A DNA stretch of 64,000 bases from contig JAEEVL010000003.1 in assembly GCA_016290875.1 (NCBI GenBank), positions 121,538 to 185,537 on the forward strand. Direction: 5' to 3'. The first letter of the stretch is position 1; each line of letters starts with the position of its first letter. Source of the DNA: Ruminococcus sp. GTDB taxonomy: Bacteria; Bacillota; Clostridia; Oscillospirales; Ruminococcaceae. Below the pieces are notes generated by a model. It did not search any database and was not told the origin of the DNA. It saw only the letters and a program-made list of their open reading frames with translations. The translations under genes and the position numbers were made by a program. This document shows, one piece after another, positions 1 to 9,064 of the stretch.

Positions 1-378
1 GCGGCATACAAATATCATATTTGCCTCCTCAAAAGCCATACCATTTGTCAGCTCCTTGGGAGTAAGTCCTGTCTCCTTGACCTTATCGCAGTCTCTTCCT
101 GAATGCGCGCCGCAGAACGAAAGAGCCTTGCGGTATTCCTCATCGAAGAAAGAAGCTGTGAAGTACTCGTTATCTTCAACGAAACCGTATGTATAGCGGT
201 TGGGACGGATATAACAGGTAAGCACGTTCTTGTTCCAGAGTACGCCCATCTGTCCCCATGAAGCTGTCATAGTGTTGAATTTGTCCTTGTCTCCGGCAGT
301 AAGCAGCATCCATTCTGTTCCTATCTTGGTAAACGGATCAAAACTGAGCTTTGAAAGATCGATCTTTCTGAATGACAT
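1..378 (-). CDS. Flavin reductase family protein, N-terminal part
   Basis: The gene runs off the left edge, so only the first 126 codons are present. It starts at the ATG read from 378, behind a GGAGGA ribosome site at about 384-389. The protein begins MSFRKIDLSKLSFDPFTK and continues with the pattern WMLLTAGDKDKFNTMTASWG, typical of the split-barrel FMN-binding domain of flavin reductase-like proteins. This small cytoplasmic fold binds FMN or reduces flavins with NAD(P)H. A later segment, TYGFVEDNEYFTASFF, also fits the family. The missing C-terminus prevents assigning a substrate. It lies downstream of spo0A on the same strand with a 70-bp gap and may share its transcript. Confidence 0.75.
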   Translation of the reverse strand, partial: MSFRKIDLSKLSFDPFTKIGTEWMLLTAGDKDKFNTMTASWGQMGVLWNKNVLTCYIRPNRYTYGFVEDNEYFTASFFDEEYRKALSFCGAHSGRDCDKVKETGLTPKELTNGMAFEEANMIFVCR

Positions 379-448
379 AAATAGTCCTCCTTTTATTGGT
401 GTATTGTATATTATTACCGGACTGCCGCTCTTATACTGCCGTATGCTG

Positions 449-1201
449 TCAGACTCTTCTGAGGGCAGCTTTATAGCGCAGCCGGAGCTTATCTGTAATA
501 AGCGCTATGAATTCTGAATTTGTAGGCTTTCCCTTTCCGGTATCGACTGTATAGCCGAAAAAGGAATTAAGAGTATCCACGTTGCCGCGGTCCCACGCTA
601 TCTCGATGGCATGGCGGATAGCTCTTTCCACTCTTGACGAGGTAGTCTCATAGAGATCAGCTACCGTCGGATAGAGCAGCTTGGTAACGCTGTCGAGGAG
701 AGCCTTGTCCTCTATCGAATGGAGTATGGCCGTCCTCAGGTAGTGGTATCCCTTAATATGTGCCGGAACTCCGAGCTGATGTATTATATCCGTGACAACT
801 ATCTCCATATCGTCACTGAGACTGTTCGCCCGGTCACCGAGAGCAGAGCTCACCGCACTGCAAAGATCATCGGCGCTGCACGGTTTCAGAAGGAACTTAG
901 CAGCTCCGTTATCCATAACCTGACGCTCTATGAATTCGTTGTCGTACTGTGAGGTAACGATGAATACCGGAAACTTTACCCCGAGCTCCTTTACTTTTTT
1001 CATAAGTGTCACAACATCGCCGTTCTGAGCATTAACATCGAGCACAGCCGCATCCGGCAGATCGTTCCTTACTGATTCGAGTATCACAGAGCAGTCCTTG
1101 CGGCGGGTATAGGCATACATACCTCTTTCCCTGAGTTTATTTGCAATGCTTACTGCTTCTGCTGAATCATCACCGATAAGTACCTTGACTTTATTGTTCA
1201 T
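449..1201 (-). CDS. spo0A: Stage 0 sporulation response regulator Spo0A
   Basis: A 250-residue response regulator. The receiver domain (about 5-120) keeps the acidic pair D11/D12, the phosphoacceptor D55 (AVLDVN), T83 and K106 (LLKPC), so it should be phosphorylatable. The C-terminal third carries the Spo0A effector domain: [36 protein letters not shown] and a near-invariant KPTNSEFIA at the end. In spore formers Spo0A~P binds 0A boxes and starts sporulation; in others it can control stationary-phase functions. A GACCTCC complement (GGAGGTC) just upstream supports the ATG at 1201. No sporulation genes adjoin it, but gerAA/gerAB lie elsewhere in the window. Identification is strong; whether this strain sporulates is not shown. 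Confidence 0.95.
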   Translation of the reverse strand: MNNKVKVLIGDDSAEAVSIANKLRERGMYAYTRRKDCSVILESVRNDLPDAAVLDVNAQNGDVVTLMKKVKELGVKFPVFIVTSQYDNEFIERQVMDNGAAKFLLKPCSADDLCSAVSSALGDRANSLSDDMEIVVTDIIHQLGVPAHIKGYHYLRTAILHSIEDKALLDSVTKLLYPTVADLYETTSSRVERAIRHAIEIAWDRGNVDTLNSFFGYTVDTGKGKPTNSEFIALITDKLRLRYKAALRRV

Positions 1202-1348
1202 TTATTTTGACCTCCATGTGTTCTTTCACCGCTCTGCGGTGTCCAGTAATTATGATAACACAGGAGTATAAGGGTGCGCAACGGTTTATTTTGTAAGATT
1301 TTGGAGTATTCCCACGGGAAATGTAAGTATTATGGCGTAAGCAGGGTA

Positions 1349-2665
1349 TCAGTTGGAATGTCCGCGTCCTTTGGTGAGTATTCCGTCAACTATGTTCCTG
1401 ACTTTTGTTCCGGGAGGGAACATTTTGTCGGCAAGCTTTGAAACAGCGTTCTTATCGCTGTGTCTATCGGAAAATGGCACGACCTCGGGTTCCTTGACAG
1501 AATGGCTCCATTTTTTCATAGTATCTGCTGAAAGCTGTCCGGCAATAAGTTCACGGTCGGCGGCACAAAGGCATTTCTCGGCAAATTCAAGCGGCAGCTG
1601 ACAGCCGTCTGTCCCAAAAATGTCCTCTTTATCGCCGAAATGCGCGCGGAACATATCAACAAAATCATCCCTGCCTGCGGCTGTTTCCGCTGTTTTCTCC
1701 ATGGCTCCGACTATTTCCGCCTGTCGGTTCGTGGAAAACTGGTAATCCTTCATAAGACTGAGCGGTCCGAGCACAAGGAAGCCGAGCATATAGCCGTCTC
1801 CGCAGAAATCGCTGAGCGCCTGCTTGTTCTGCGGCGTATCAAAGCCGTAAGCCGCATAGAGTCCGAAAACGCATCTGAGTATGAAATACCGCCTGTCATC
1901 AAAGCTGAAAAGGTCTTTTTCAACAGCATATCCGCGGACTCTTCCCGACTTTGCCATAAGGCTGAACGGATGTGACATAAGAAGCGCTTTTGAGCCCTTA
2001 ACTATCGGGAGCTCTATGTCAAACGCCACATCTCCGCCTATATGGAGAAGTTTCCCTGCAGCGACACCGGATTTTTTCAAAGTTTCAGCGTAATAGCTCT
2101 CACCGGTAGCATTCTTTATCTCAGAGATGACAATGAGTTCATCGTATGAACCGTAGCCGCATTTTTCAAGAACATTCTTTACAGTCTGTGCGGGATAAAC
2201 GCTCTCGGAGATAACAACAACACGCTTTTTGCGGTTCTTTGCTTCACGGAAAAGAGTTTTGCCGAATTCACGCGAAAAGGCATACTCCTCGAACAGAGCA
2301 CATTCTCTCTCCATGAGTCTGTCTGCCTGTTCTTCGGTTATCTCAGCCATTTTCGCAAGGATACTGTATATGTATTTCAGATTCACCCTCGCAGCTATCT
2401 CTCGCTTTTTGAGAGCAGCTTCGCCTGCCTTTATCCTCAGCTCCGGGAAGTCAGAACCTTTCTTTCCGCATATCTCAGCGTAATCTTCATCCATGAGGAA
2501 GCATATATCGCTTATATCAGAAAAAGGTGTTATTACGAGGATACCGTCCATCTTGAAGCTGACAGCACGGTTCTTGTCGCTCCTTACCTCGCCGAGCAGC
2601 TTGTCAGCAAGCTCGCGCTGTGCATCTGAAAGAGGTCGCCTTGGTTTGTAGTCCATGCTGAACAT
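1349..2665 (-). CDS. HAD-like protein with degenerate catalytic motif
   Basis: A 438-residue protein, last gene of the GH95-GH26 operon, only 2 bp after the mannanase. It resembles large HAD-superfamily proteins often found with glycosyltransferases: an N-terminal strand (AVSFKMDGILVITPF, about 34-48) sits where such proteins have FDxFDT, followed by a helical cap and a second Rossmann half (RVVVISESVYP, then LLHIGGDVAFDI). The first catalytic aspartate appears replaced by lysine (FKMD), so phosphatase activity is doubtful. No signal peptide or membrane segment is seen, so it is probably cytoplasmic. AAGGAG six bases before the ATG supports the start. It could be a pseudo-enzyme or a structural partner; function is unknown. 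Confidence 0.55.
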   Translation of the reverse strand: MFSMDYKPRRPLSDAQRELADKLLGEVRSDKNRAVSFKMDGILVITPFSDISDICFLMDEDYAEICGKKGSDFPELRIKAGEAALKKREIAARVNLKYIYSILAKMAEITEEQADRLMERECALFEEYAFSREFGKTLFREAKNRKKRVVVISESVYPAQTVKNVLEKCGYGSYDELIVISEIKNATGESYYAETLKKSGVAAGKLLHIGGDVAFDIELPIVKGSKALLMSHPFSLMAKSGRVRGYAVEKDLFSFDDRRYFILRCVFGLYAAYGFDTPQNKQALSDFCGDGYMLGFLVLGPLSLMKDYQFSTNRQAEIVGAMEKTAETAAGRDDFVDMFRAHFGDKEDIFGTDGCQLPLEFAEKCLCAADRELIAGQLSADTMKKWSHSVKEPEVVPFSDRHSDKNAVSKLADKMFPPGTKVRNIVDGILTKGRGHSN

Positions 2666-2667
2666 AA

Positions 2668-4431
2668 TTACTCCTTTTCGGCGGCGGTTGTGGTCTGTGA
2701 TGTCTCTGCCTGAGCAGATGTAGTCTCAGCCGCTGTTGTATCAGAAGCAGCGGCAGTTTCAGACGGAGCTGTTGAAGAAGCTGCTGTCTCTGAAGTATCT
2801 TCCGTGCTGTCCTCAGAAGCGGCAGTAGTCTCCGGCGGTTTGTAGCCTGTAAGCTCCCTGTATTCGTCAAGGGTGAGCGCACCCTCGGAGTTGTAAAGTC
2901 TTATGAGAGCTTTCTTTCCGGTGTATTTATCGGAATATTCGCCCTTTTCGTTCTCGATGTACTCTCCCGACCACAGCGCAAAGAACGACCATACAGACTT
3001 GTCACGGAACGAGCTGTCCGCATCAGGAACGCTTCCGCATTCACTGAGTGCCATGAGCTTGTCCTTTCCGGCTATCTTCTGAAGACCGCCGAATTTCTCA
3101 TAGAAGCGGTCACCGTAGTCTCTTTCGCCGTCCACATAAAAGTCAACGGCAGCTATATCGAATGTCTTGCGGTCAACGAGAGTACTCTCGCTCTGACCGT
3201 TCCATATCCAGATTAGATTGTCAAGTTCAAAGTAAGTCGTAAGTCGGTCATAAAGGAGCTGCCACAGCCATTTATAGGCGTCGCTGCCGCTCTTGCCCCA
3301 CCAGTACCAGTCACCGGAGCCCTCCGGGAGAGGTCTCCACAACACCGGTATTCCCTTGTTTTTCAGCGAAGTGAGCTGACCTGCCATATTGTCAATGTCG
3401 AGGACAAGACTGTACGTCTGCTCGGAGATCTTTCCCTCGCCGTAGAGTCCGCGTATTTCCTCCTGTGTAAGGAGTGCTATCTTCTTGTCGGTAACTGCCT
3501 TGGAAAGGTCAAAGTCACTCTCCGCTGAGTATATCGAACTCTTCTTGGAAGGACTTGTCCAGTACCATGAAACACCGGAAATACCGCCGTTCCTGTACCA
3601 CTCGGAACAAGCGTCTATCAGCTTGAAGCTCTCATCGAATGAGCCCTTCGGCACATAGAAGTTAGAGAAGCGTATTACCGGATATTTGCCTGTTTCTGTG
3701 TATATCAGATCAAGCTCGGAATTGTCATCATCCGCAGCATACTGTCCTGTGATTATATACTTGCCGTAGTTGTCTGTGAGAAACTTCATCAGTTCCTTAG
3801 CCGATTCTCCGGCATTTTTATTGGAAAGGCTGCTATCGGCGGTATAGCTTATATCACCGAGAGCGCTGCTGTTTTCAAGTTTGAGGTAGTCTATGCAGAT
3901 ATTGCCGTTCTTGGGACGAAGCTCTATCTCAGACTTGCCCTTTGTCAGAAAAACGCCCTTGAGCGTTACCTGTGTGAAATTGCCGTCTGACCTGGTCTTG
4001 AAGCTGGTGAGAGAGCTCTCGTTGAGTCCCACAAGGCAGTCTACTGCCTTGTCAGCAGCAACATTGAACGAGATGTCATAATGCTGGTTAGTAGGAGCGT
4101 CCACTGAAAAAGTAACAGAAGAGCTTCCGTCGCCGCTGAATCCGGTGACATAGCCTTCACCGCTGTAATTATCCTTGTCATATTCAATGACGAGAGGACC
4201 TTTCAGCGTTGCTTTTTCAGCTTCGTAGAGAGTACCTGCCTGCGATTCCTCTATCTTCGGGTAAGATATGGGGTAATCCGGGAAAGTCGCAGTCGGCTCA
4301 GGTACGGTCGAGACCTCCGTTGTATCCGAGGAGTCCGAACCGCTGTCCGAACTGCTGTTTGCACATCCTGCAAGCGGTACAGCCGCTATTGCCGCAGCCG
4401 CAGCAACAGCGATATATCTGAGTTTATTCAT
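2668..4431 (-). CDS. GH26 beta-mannanase lipoprotein with CBM35-like domain
   Basis: A 587-residue secreted lipoprotein. A hydrophobic leader ends in the lipobox LAGC (C23), then a Ser/Asp/Thr linker. Residues about 66-187 look like a CBM35 beta-sandwich (YEAEKATLKG ... IDYLKLE). The catalytic domain (about 210-520) has the GH26 signatures: LWRPLPEGSGDWYWWG holds the acid/base E370, and ALSECGSVPD holds the nucleophile E464. GH26 enzymes mostly cleave beta-1,4-mannan. The C-terminus is a 55-residue Thr/Ser/Glu/Ala-rich tail with no dockerin, so the enzyme should be anchored by its lipid rather than by a cellulosome. It lies between GH95 and the HAD-like gene in one operon; the GGAGGA site abuts the ATG. 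Confidence 0.88.
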   Translation of the reverse strand: MNKLRYIAVAAAAAIAAVPLAGCANSSSDSGSDSSDTTEVSTVPEPTATFPDYPISYPKIEESQAGTLYEAEKATLKGPLVIEYDKDNYSGEGYVTGFSGDGSSSVTFSVDAPTNQHYDISFNVAADKAVDCLVGLNESSLTSFKTRSDGNFTQVTLKGVFLTKGKSEIELRPKNGNICIDYLKLENSSALGDISYTADSSLSNKNAGESAKELMKFLTDNYGKYIITGQYAADDDNSELDLIYTETGKYPVIRFSNFYVPKGSFDESFKLIDACSEWYRNGGISGVSWYWTSPSKKSSIYSAESDFDLSKAVTDKKIALLTQEEIRGLYGEGKISEQTYSLVLDIDNMAGQLTSLKNKGIPVLWRPLPEGSGDWYWWGKSGSDAYKWLWQLLYDRLTTYFELDNLIWIWNGQSESTLVDRKTFDIAAVDFYVDGERDYGDRFYEKFGGLQKIAGKDKLMALSECGSVPDADSSFRDKSVWSFFALWSGEYIENEKGEYSDKYTGKKALIRLYNSEGALTLDEYRELTGYKPPETTAASEDSTEDTSETAASSTAPSETAAASDTTAAETTSAQAETSQTTTAAEKE

Positions 4432-4450
4432 TGTTCCTCCTAAGGTTTGT

Positions 4451-6769
4451 TCAGGCTTTTACTGTATATTTAGCGCCCTTTTCTGTCGGGAATATGACTA
4501 CGCCGTCCTCAATGCGCGAACCGACGTTCACTCCCTGGCATACCACGCTGACAACACAGTTGGTACGCAGACGGCATTCGCCGCCGAAGTCCGAAGTGAT
4601 AACAGCTGAGCTCAGTCTGCCGTCCTTCCATTCCATATCTATACCGAAGCCGCCCTTGGCACGGAGACCGGTGATATGACCGTTCTTCCATTCGTCCGGA
4701 AGTGCCGGCAGAAGAACTATCTCGCCGCAGGTGCTCTGAAGCAGAGCCTCTATGATAGCAGCAGTTCCGCCGAAATTGGAATCTATCTGGAAAGGCGGAT
4801 GATTGCCGAGCATATTCGGGTTAGTGGAATGTGTGAGAAGACGCTTGATGTTCTCATAGACCATTCTGCCGTCGTAGAGACGCGCCCACATACTTGCTAC
4901 CCACGCACAGCTCCAGCCAGTGTGACCGCCGCCGTGAATGAGTCTGCGGACGAGAGTCGCTCTTGCCGCATCTGCAAGCTTCGGTGTCTTGTTGGGGGTG
5001 ATAAGGTCTGCCGGATGGAGCGCAAACAGCTGTGAAACGTGTCTGTGTCCGACCTCAACTTCATCGTAGTCAACAGCCCATTCCTTTATCTGACCGTACT
5101 TTCCGACCTCAGGCTGGGGAAGTTTCTTTGAAAGTTCTTTAAGCTTTTCTGCAAAGTCGCTGTCAACTCCAAGTATCTCCGAAGCCTTTATAACATCGCG
5201 GAAAAGTATGGTGATTATCTGTGAATCCATAGAAGGACCTATGCAGAGACTGCCCTTTACGCCGTCAGCTGTGAGATATGTGTTCTCAGGTGAAACTGAC
5301 GGACAGGTAACAAGACGTCCCTCGTTGTCCTCAATAAGATATTCCGTGAAGAACTCAGCGGCTTCCTTGAGGATGTGATACTTCTCGCTGAGGAAATCCT
5401 TATCGAGAGTGTATTCATAGTGCTCGAATATGTGCAACGCGAGCCATGCGCCGCCCATAGGCCATATCGTACCGGGAACCCAAAGATCCTGAGGAGCAGT
5501 ATCTCCCCATATATCGGTATTGTGGTGGCATACGAAGCCCTTGTCTATGCCGTACATTTCCTTTGCGGTTATCCTGCCGTTCTCGCACACTCTTTCGAGA
5601 AGTTCAAACAGCGGCAGATGACATTCTGAGAGGTTGCAGCTCTCAGCAGGCCAGTAGTTCATCTCCGTGTTGATGTTTACGGTGTACTTGCTGCCAAGGT
5701 ACGGCTGCATATCCTGATTCCAGAGTCCCTGGAGGTTCATCGGCTGAGTTCCGGGACGGCTCGCCGAGATCATAAGGTAGCGTCCGAAGTTGAAATACAG
5801 CTCTATTAGCTTGTTGTCATAGATCATACGGCTGCATTCCTTGTTATCGAGCTCGTCGCCTTTGAGTCGGTCTATCCTCTGATCCGTTGAGAGCACAGAG
5901 AGGTCTGTGGAGCTGTTATCCTCAAGTGAGAATTCCACACGGTTGAAAAGTTCCTTATAATCATTCACATGACGGTAGTAGAGTTCGTCCCACTCGCACT
6001 GGATAGCCATTTCAGCATCCACCATAGCGGATTCTTCATAGTTTTCGGTATAGAAGCTGGTACGTGCGGAGAGGACTATCATTACCTCGTCAGCATCAGA
6101 AACGCATATCTTTCCGCCGAGGGTGCGGATGCTTCCTCCGACTGTCTTTGCAGTAAGACAGGCAGCAAAGAAGATACCTGTACGGCTTCCTGTACCGCCG
6201 TTGTAAAGTATCATATTTTTTCCGCAGGGGCGGTTGTCATCGTAATAGTCATCTCTTCCGTCGAGAGAACAGGTCAGGCTGACGCTTCCGGGAGTATCTG
6301 AAGCTATCTTTATGACCATTACTTCATCAGGAGCTGAGACGAAAACGCTGCGGAAATAGCGGACGTCATTCACGGTGAATGAGCTCTCAGCGATCGCCTC
6401 TGCTATATCGAGCGAACGGTGATAATCCCTTGCTCTTCCGGCGAGGGACATATTAATGTGCAGGTCTCCGAGCGGCATATAGTGACGCATGAGCGGAGTT
6501 ACTCCCTGCATTTTCTCAAAAGCAGCCTTTTCGGCTTCCGGTATCCTGCCTTCTGAGAGTAGCTGTCTTACCTCGGCAAGACCTTCGAGGGCATCGGGAT
6601 TTATTCTGTGTCGCAGACCACCGGACCATACAGAGTCCTCATTAAGCTTTATGAGCTCGTCGGCAGCTCCGCCGAAGACCATTCCGCCTATTCTGCCGTT
6701 TCCGACAGGGAGAGCCTCAACGAAGTTTTCTGCAGGACTGGTGTAGCTAAGCAAAGTTTCAGTATTCAT
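4451..6769 (-). CDS. GH95 family glycoside hydrolase (alpha-L-fucosidase/galactosidase type)
   Basis: A 772-residue GH95 protein and first gene of the operon. The N-terminal beta domain starts with the family pattern ALPVGNGRIGGMVFGG. The (alpha/alpha)6 barrel carries NINTEMNYWPAE (365-376), whose asparagines correspond to those activating water in AfcA-type enzymes; SVSPENTY with E495 at the general-acid position; and HTGWSCAWVASMWARL near the catalytic Asp region. Family members hydrolyse alpha-1,2-L-fucosides or alpha-L-galactosides by inversion. No signal peptide is visible, so it is probably cytoplasmic, acting on imported oligosaccharides. AAGGAG before the ATG and a consensus promoter upstream support the start. 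Exact sugar specificity cannot be read from the sequence. Confidence 0.9.
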   Translation of the reverse strand: MNTETLLSYTSPAENFVEALPVGNGRIGGMVFGGAADELIKLNEDSVWSGGLRHRINPDALEGLAEVRQLLSEGRIPEAEKAAFEKMQGVTPLMRHYMPLGDLHINMSLAGRARDYHRSLDIAEAIAESSFTVNDVRYFRSVFVSAPDEVMVIKIASDTPGSVSLTCSLDGRDDYYDDNRPCGKNMILYNGGTGSRTGIFFAACLTAKTVGGSIRTLGGKICVSDADEVMIVLSARTSFYTENYEESAMVDAEMAIQCEWDELYYRHVNDYKELFNRVEFSLEDNSSTDLSVLSTDQRIDRLKGDELDNKECSRMIYDNKLIELYFNFGRYLMISASRPGTQPMNLQGLWNQDMQPYLGSKYTVNINTEMNYWPAESCNLSECHLPLFELLERVCENGRITAKEMYGIDKGFVCHHNTDIWGDTAPQDLWVPGTIWPMGGAWLALHIFEHYEYTLDKDFLSEKYHILKEAAEFFTEYLIEDNEGRLVTCPSVSPENTYLTADGVKGSLCIGPSMDSQIITILFRDVIKASEILGVDSDFAEKLKELSKKLPQPEVGKYGQIKEWAVDYDEVEVGHRHVSQLFALHPADLITPNKTPKLADAARATLVRRLIHGGGHTGWSCAWVASMWARLYDGRMVYENIKRLLTHSTNPNMLGNHPPFQIDSNFGGTAAIIEALLQSTCGEIVLLPALPDEWKNGHITGLRAKGGFGIDMEWKDGRLSSAVITSDFGGECRLRTNCVVSVVCQGVNVGSRIEDGVVIFPTEKGAKYTVKA

Positions 6770-6816
6770 ATATCTACTCCTTAACGAGACGTTGGCTTTT
6801 GACTTCTTATCATATT

Positions 6817-6845
6817 ATTATAACACAAACAATGTGCATTTGCAA
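6817..6845 (-). promoter_or_regulatory. Sigma-A promoter for the GH95-GH26 operon
   Basis: On the minus strand TTGCAA (6845-6840) and TATAAT (6822-6817) are separated by exactly 17 bp, about 48 bp before the GH95 start. No obvious operator was noticed nearby. Confidence 0.8.
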
Positions 6846-6917
6846 ATTCCCACGCATCTGTCTATCATTTTCTTGCACTTATATAAATAACCGCCAGCAG
6901 CAGCAGCCATTTTTGGT

Positions 6918-6951
6918 AAAAAAATAAAAACGCCTGCGCACGAGCACAGGC
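6918..6951 (-). terminator. Rho-independent terminator after the amylase gene
   Basis: GCCTG/CAGGC arms (6932-6951) are followed on the minus strand by a long T-rich run. It lies downstream of the GH13 gene and upstream of the GH95 promoter, separating the two transcripts. The stem is short (5 bp) with a 10-base loop. The rest of the 6770-7082 gap contains only this and the promoter. Confidence 0.6.
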
Positions 6952-7082
6952 AAAGCAGAAAATATAAATAATATAGGGGGAATTGGGGGATTACTTGATC
7001 CAATTATTATATTATCCTCCCAACCTTAAAATAGTCTTAAAAAAAGCTATGCATAATGTTAAGAAAATGTAAAATTAATCTA

Positions 7083-8987
7083 TCATTTTTTCTTTTTTAA
7101 GTTCATAATGAATTTAGCCTTGACGATAGTATAACCGTAAGGTTCAACAACTACTTCACCGTCGGTGTATTCACCGTGGTACTGCTCAAAGTCGGTAAAG
7201 AGATCGAGTAGCCCCGGAAGATCGGGTATCCTTACAGTTTCGCCGGTTCTGTTGATGAAGAAGAGGTAATCATCTTTTTCGCCCTGACGTGTGAACACAA
7301 CTATCCTCTCGTCGATAGACTGGCTGCCGTTAAGAGCAAAGTATATCCTGCCATCCTTGAGGTTTGGAATGGACTTTCTCACTTTGCCGAGCTCCTTGAC
7401 ATACTCAATAAGCTCGAAGTCCTCGCTGCCCCACGGGTAGCAGCGGCGGTTGAAGGGATCCTTGTAGCCCTGTAGTCCGGCTTCATCACCATAATATATG
7501 CTCGGAACACCCGGGAGGAAGAACTGGAGCGCCATGGCTGCTTTCAGCAGATTCTTTCCGTGACGGTACTGATCGGGAGTGAGCCAGCGCTCAGCCATCC
7601 ATTCCTTAGGCTTATCATCGCATGGTTCACCGCCGAGACGATTTATAGCTCGTTCAATATCGTGTGTTGAAACGAAGTTCATAAGAACATCGATAGTAGG
7701 CTTGGGATAATGCTCGAGTATGGTCATTACCGAGTATATGAAGTCACGGGAAGTTCCGCCCTTTACATAGTTTATGATAGCCTCGCGGAAGGGATAGTTC
7801 ATAACAGAATCAAGCTGATAGCCAAGAAGATAGCGTCTCTTTATGCCGTAGCTCTCCTTGTTGGAAGCGTCCTCCCATACCTCACCGATGATTATCTTGT
7901 CCTTTTCGTATTTCTTTACGCTCTTGCGGAGATTCATCAGGAACTGGTCGGGAAGCTCATCAGCAACGTCAAGACGGAAGCCAGCCGCACCCTTTGAGAG
8001 CCAGTAGTGAAGCACTCCGTCCTCACCGCAGATAAATTCAGTATAGTCCTCGTCGTTTTCATTTACGTTGGGGAGAGTATCAATGCCCCACCATGCCTCA
8101 TAAACATCGGGGTAGTTTATGAAAGAGTACCAGTCATAGTACTGGCTGTCCTGCGACTGATAAGCGCCCGGCTCGGGATAACGTCCGTTCTTGTTGAAAT
8201 AAACGCTGTCCGCACCAGTATGAGAAAAAACGCCGTCAAGAATAACGGAAATATCGTACTTCTCAGCCTCCTCGCACAGCTCTTCAAACTCCTCGTTCGT
8301 ACCGAGCAGCGGATCGGCTTTCATATAATCAGCGGTATTGTACCTGTGGTTCTCGTGAGACTCAAAGATCGGGTTGAGGTATATGCAGGTTACACCGAGA
8401 TCATGCAGATAGCCCAGCTTTGACTGGATGCCGGCAAAATCTCCGCCAAAGTAGTCGTTGTTCCAAACGTGACCGTTATGGTCCGGCTTATAGTAAGGCG
8501 TGCCGCCCCAGTCTTCGCGGATAACGCGGTCTGTGGGAACATTTTCGTGTATCTTGCCGCTCTTGCAGAATCTGTCGGGGAAGATCTGATACATTATACC
8601 GCCCTTGAGGAAATCCGGAGTCTCATACTCACTGCTGTATACCGTCAGCTGGAAGAGATCGCCGTTATCAACTGCGCCGTAATGGCAGTCCACCCTCTTG
8701 ATATAGTGGCGTATACCGCCCTGGGTATACGAAAAATAGTAATAGTGTACGTCAGTATAACGTGCGTTGTAATCTGCCGAATACACATAGCAGTCCTCTT
8801 CCTCGGCAACTCTGTGCATAGTGAGAAAACGCTCCTTGAAACCGGTCCTGAAGAGTACCAGAACAGGCGGAAAATCCGGCTCGATGTCCTTTGACAGCCT
8901 TATAGAGAAGGTGATAGTCTCAAACTGCCTTACAGCACCGAAAATAGACTTATATTCAAGTTTCCAGGTATCGAAGATAGGTGTCAT
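7083..8987 (-). CDS. GH13 alpha-amylase family (neopullulanase/cyclomaltodextrinase-like)
   Basis: About 634 residues. An N-terminal beta domain (about 1-125) of the type found in neopullulanases precedes the TIM barrel. Numbered from an ATG five codons upstream, conserved regions are DGVFSHTG (256-263), GFRLDVADE with nucleophile D345, IIGEVWED with acid/base E374, and FVSTHDIER with D448. There is no signal peptide, so it acts inside the cell, cleaving alpha-1,4 (and perhaps alpha-1,6) bonds in maltodextrins or cyclodextrins. It follows glgP by about 60 bp and probably supplies linear glucans to the phosphorylase. The first ATG (9002) overlaps a GGAG motif that is better placed as ribosome site for the ATG at 8987, so that start is preferred. 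Confidence 0.88.
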   Translation of the reverse strand: MTPIFDTWKLEYKSIFGAVRQFETITFSIRLSKDIEPDFPPVLVLFRTGFKERFLTMHRVAEEEDCYVYSADYNARYTDVHYYYFSYTQGGIRHYIKRVDCHYGAVDNGDLFQLTVYSSEYETPDFLKGGIMYQIFPDRFCKSGKIHENVPTDRVIREDWGGTPYYKPDHNGHVWNNDYFGGDFAGIQSKLGYLHDLGVTCIYLNPIFESHENHRYNTADYMKADPLLGTNEEFEELCEEAEKYDISVILDGVFSHTGADSVYFNKNGRYPEPGAYQSQDSQYYDWYSFINYPDVYEAWWGIDTLPNVNENDEDYTEFICGEDGVLHYWLSKGAAGFRLDVADELPDQFLMNLRKSVKKYEKDKIIIGEVWEDASNKESYGIKRRYLLGYQLDSVMNYPFREAIINYVKGGTSRDFIYSVMTILEHYPKPTIDVLMNFVSTHDIERAINRLGGEPCDDKPKEWMAERWLTPDQYRHGKNLLKAAMALQFFLPGVPSIYYGDEAGLQGYKDPFNRRCYPWGSEDFELIEYVKELGKVRKSIPNLKDGRIYFALNGSQSIDERIVVFTRQGEKDDYLFFINRTGETVRIPDLPGLLDLFTDFEQYHGEYTDGEVVVEPYGYTIVKAKFIMNLKKKK

Positions 8988-9030
8988 AGCGATCGTCTCC
9001 ATGATATATTTTTAAAGGTGTTATTAACCG

Positions 9031-9058
9031 GAAAAGAGGGCGGAAGCGTCCGCCCTCT
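9031..9058 (-). terminator. Intercistronic hairpin between glgP and amylase
   Basis: A perfect 10-bp stem (AGAGGGCGGA with TCCGCCCTCT, AGCG loop on the plus strand) is followed on the minus strand by TTTT. It probably ends or attenuates transcription after glgP, lowering amylase expression relative to glgP. Confidence 0.7.
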
Positions 9059-9064
9059 GCAAGC

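Noticed and set aside
6818..7003. Minus-strand 61-codon ORF between amylase and GH95
   Set aside because: It overlaps a terminator and the GH95 promoter and has no family likeness.
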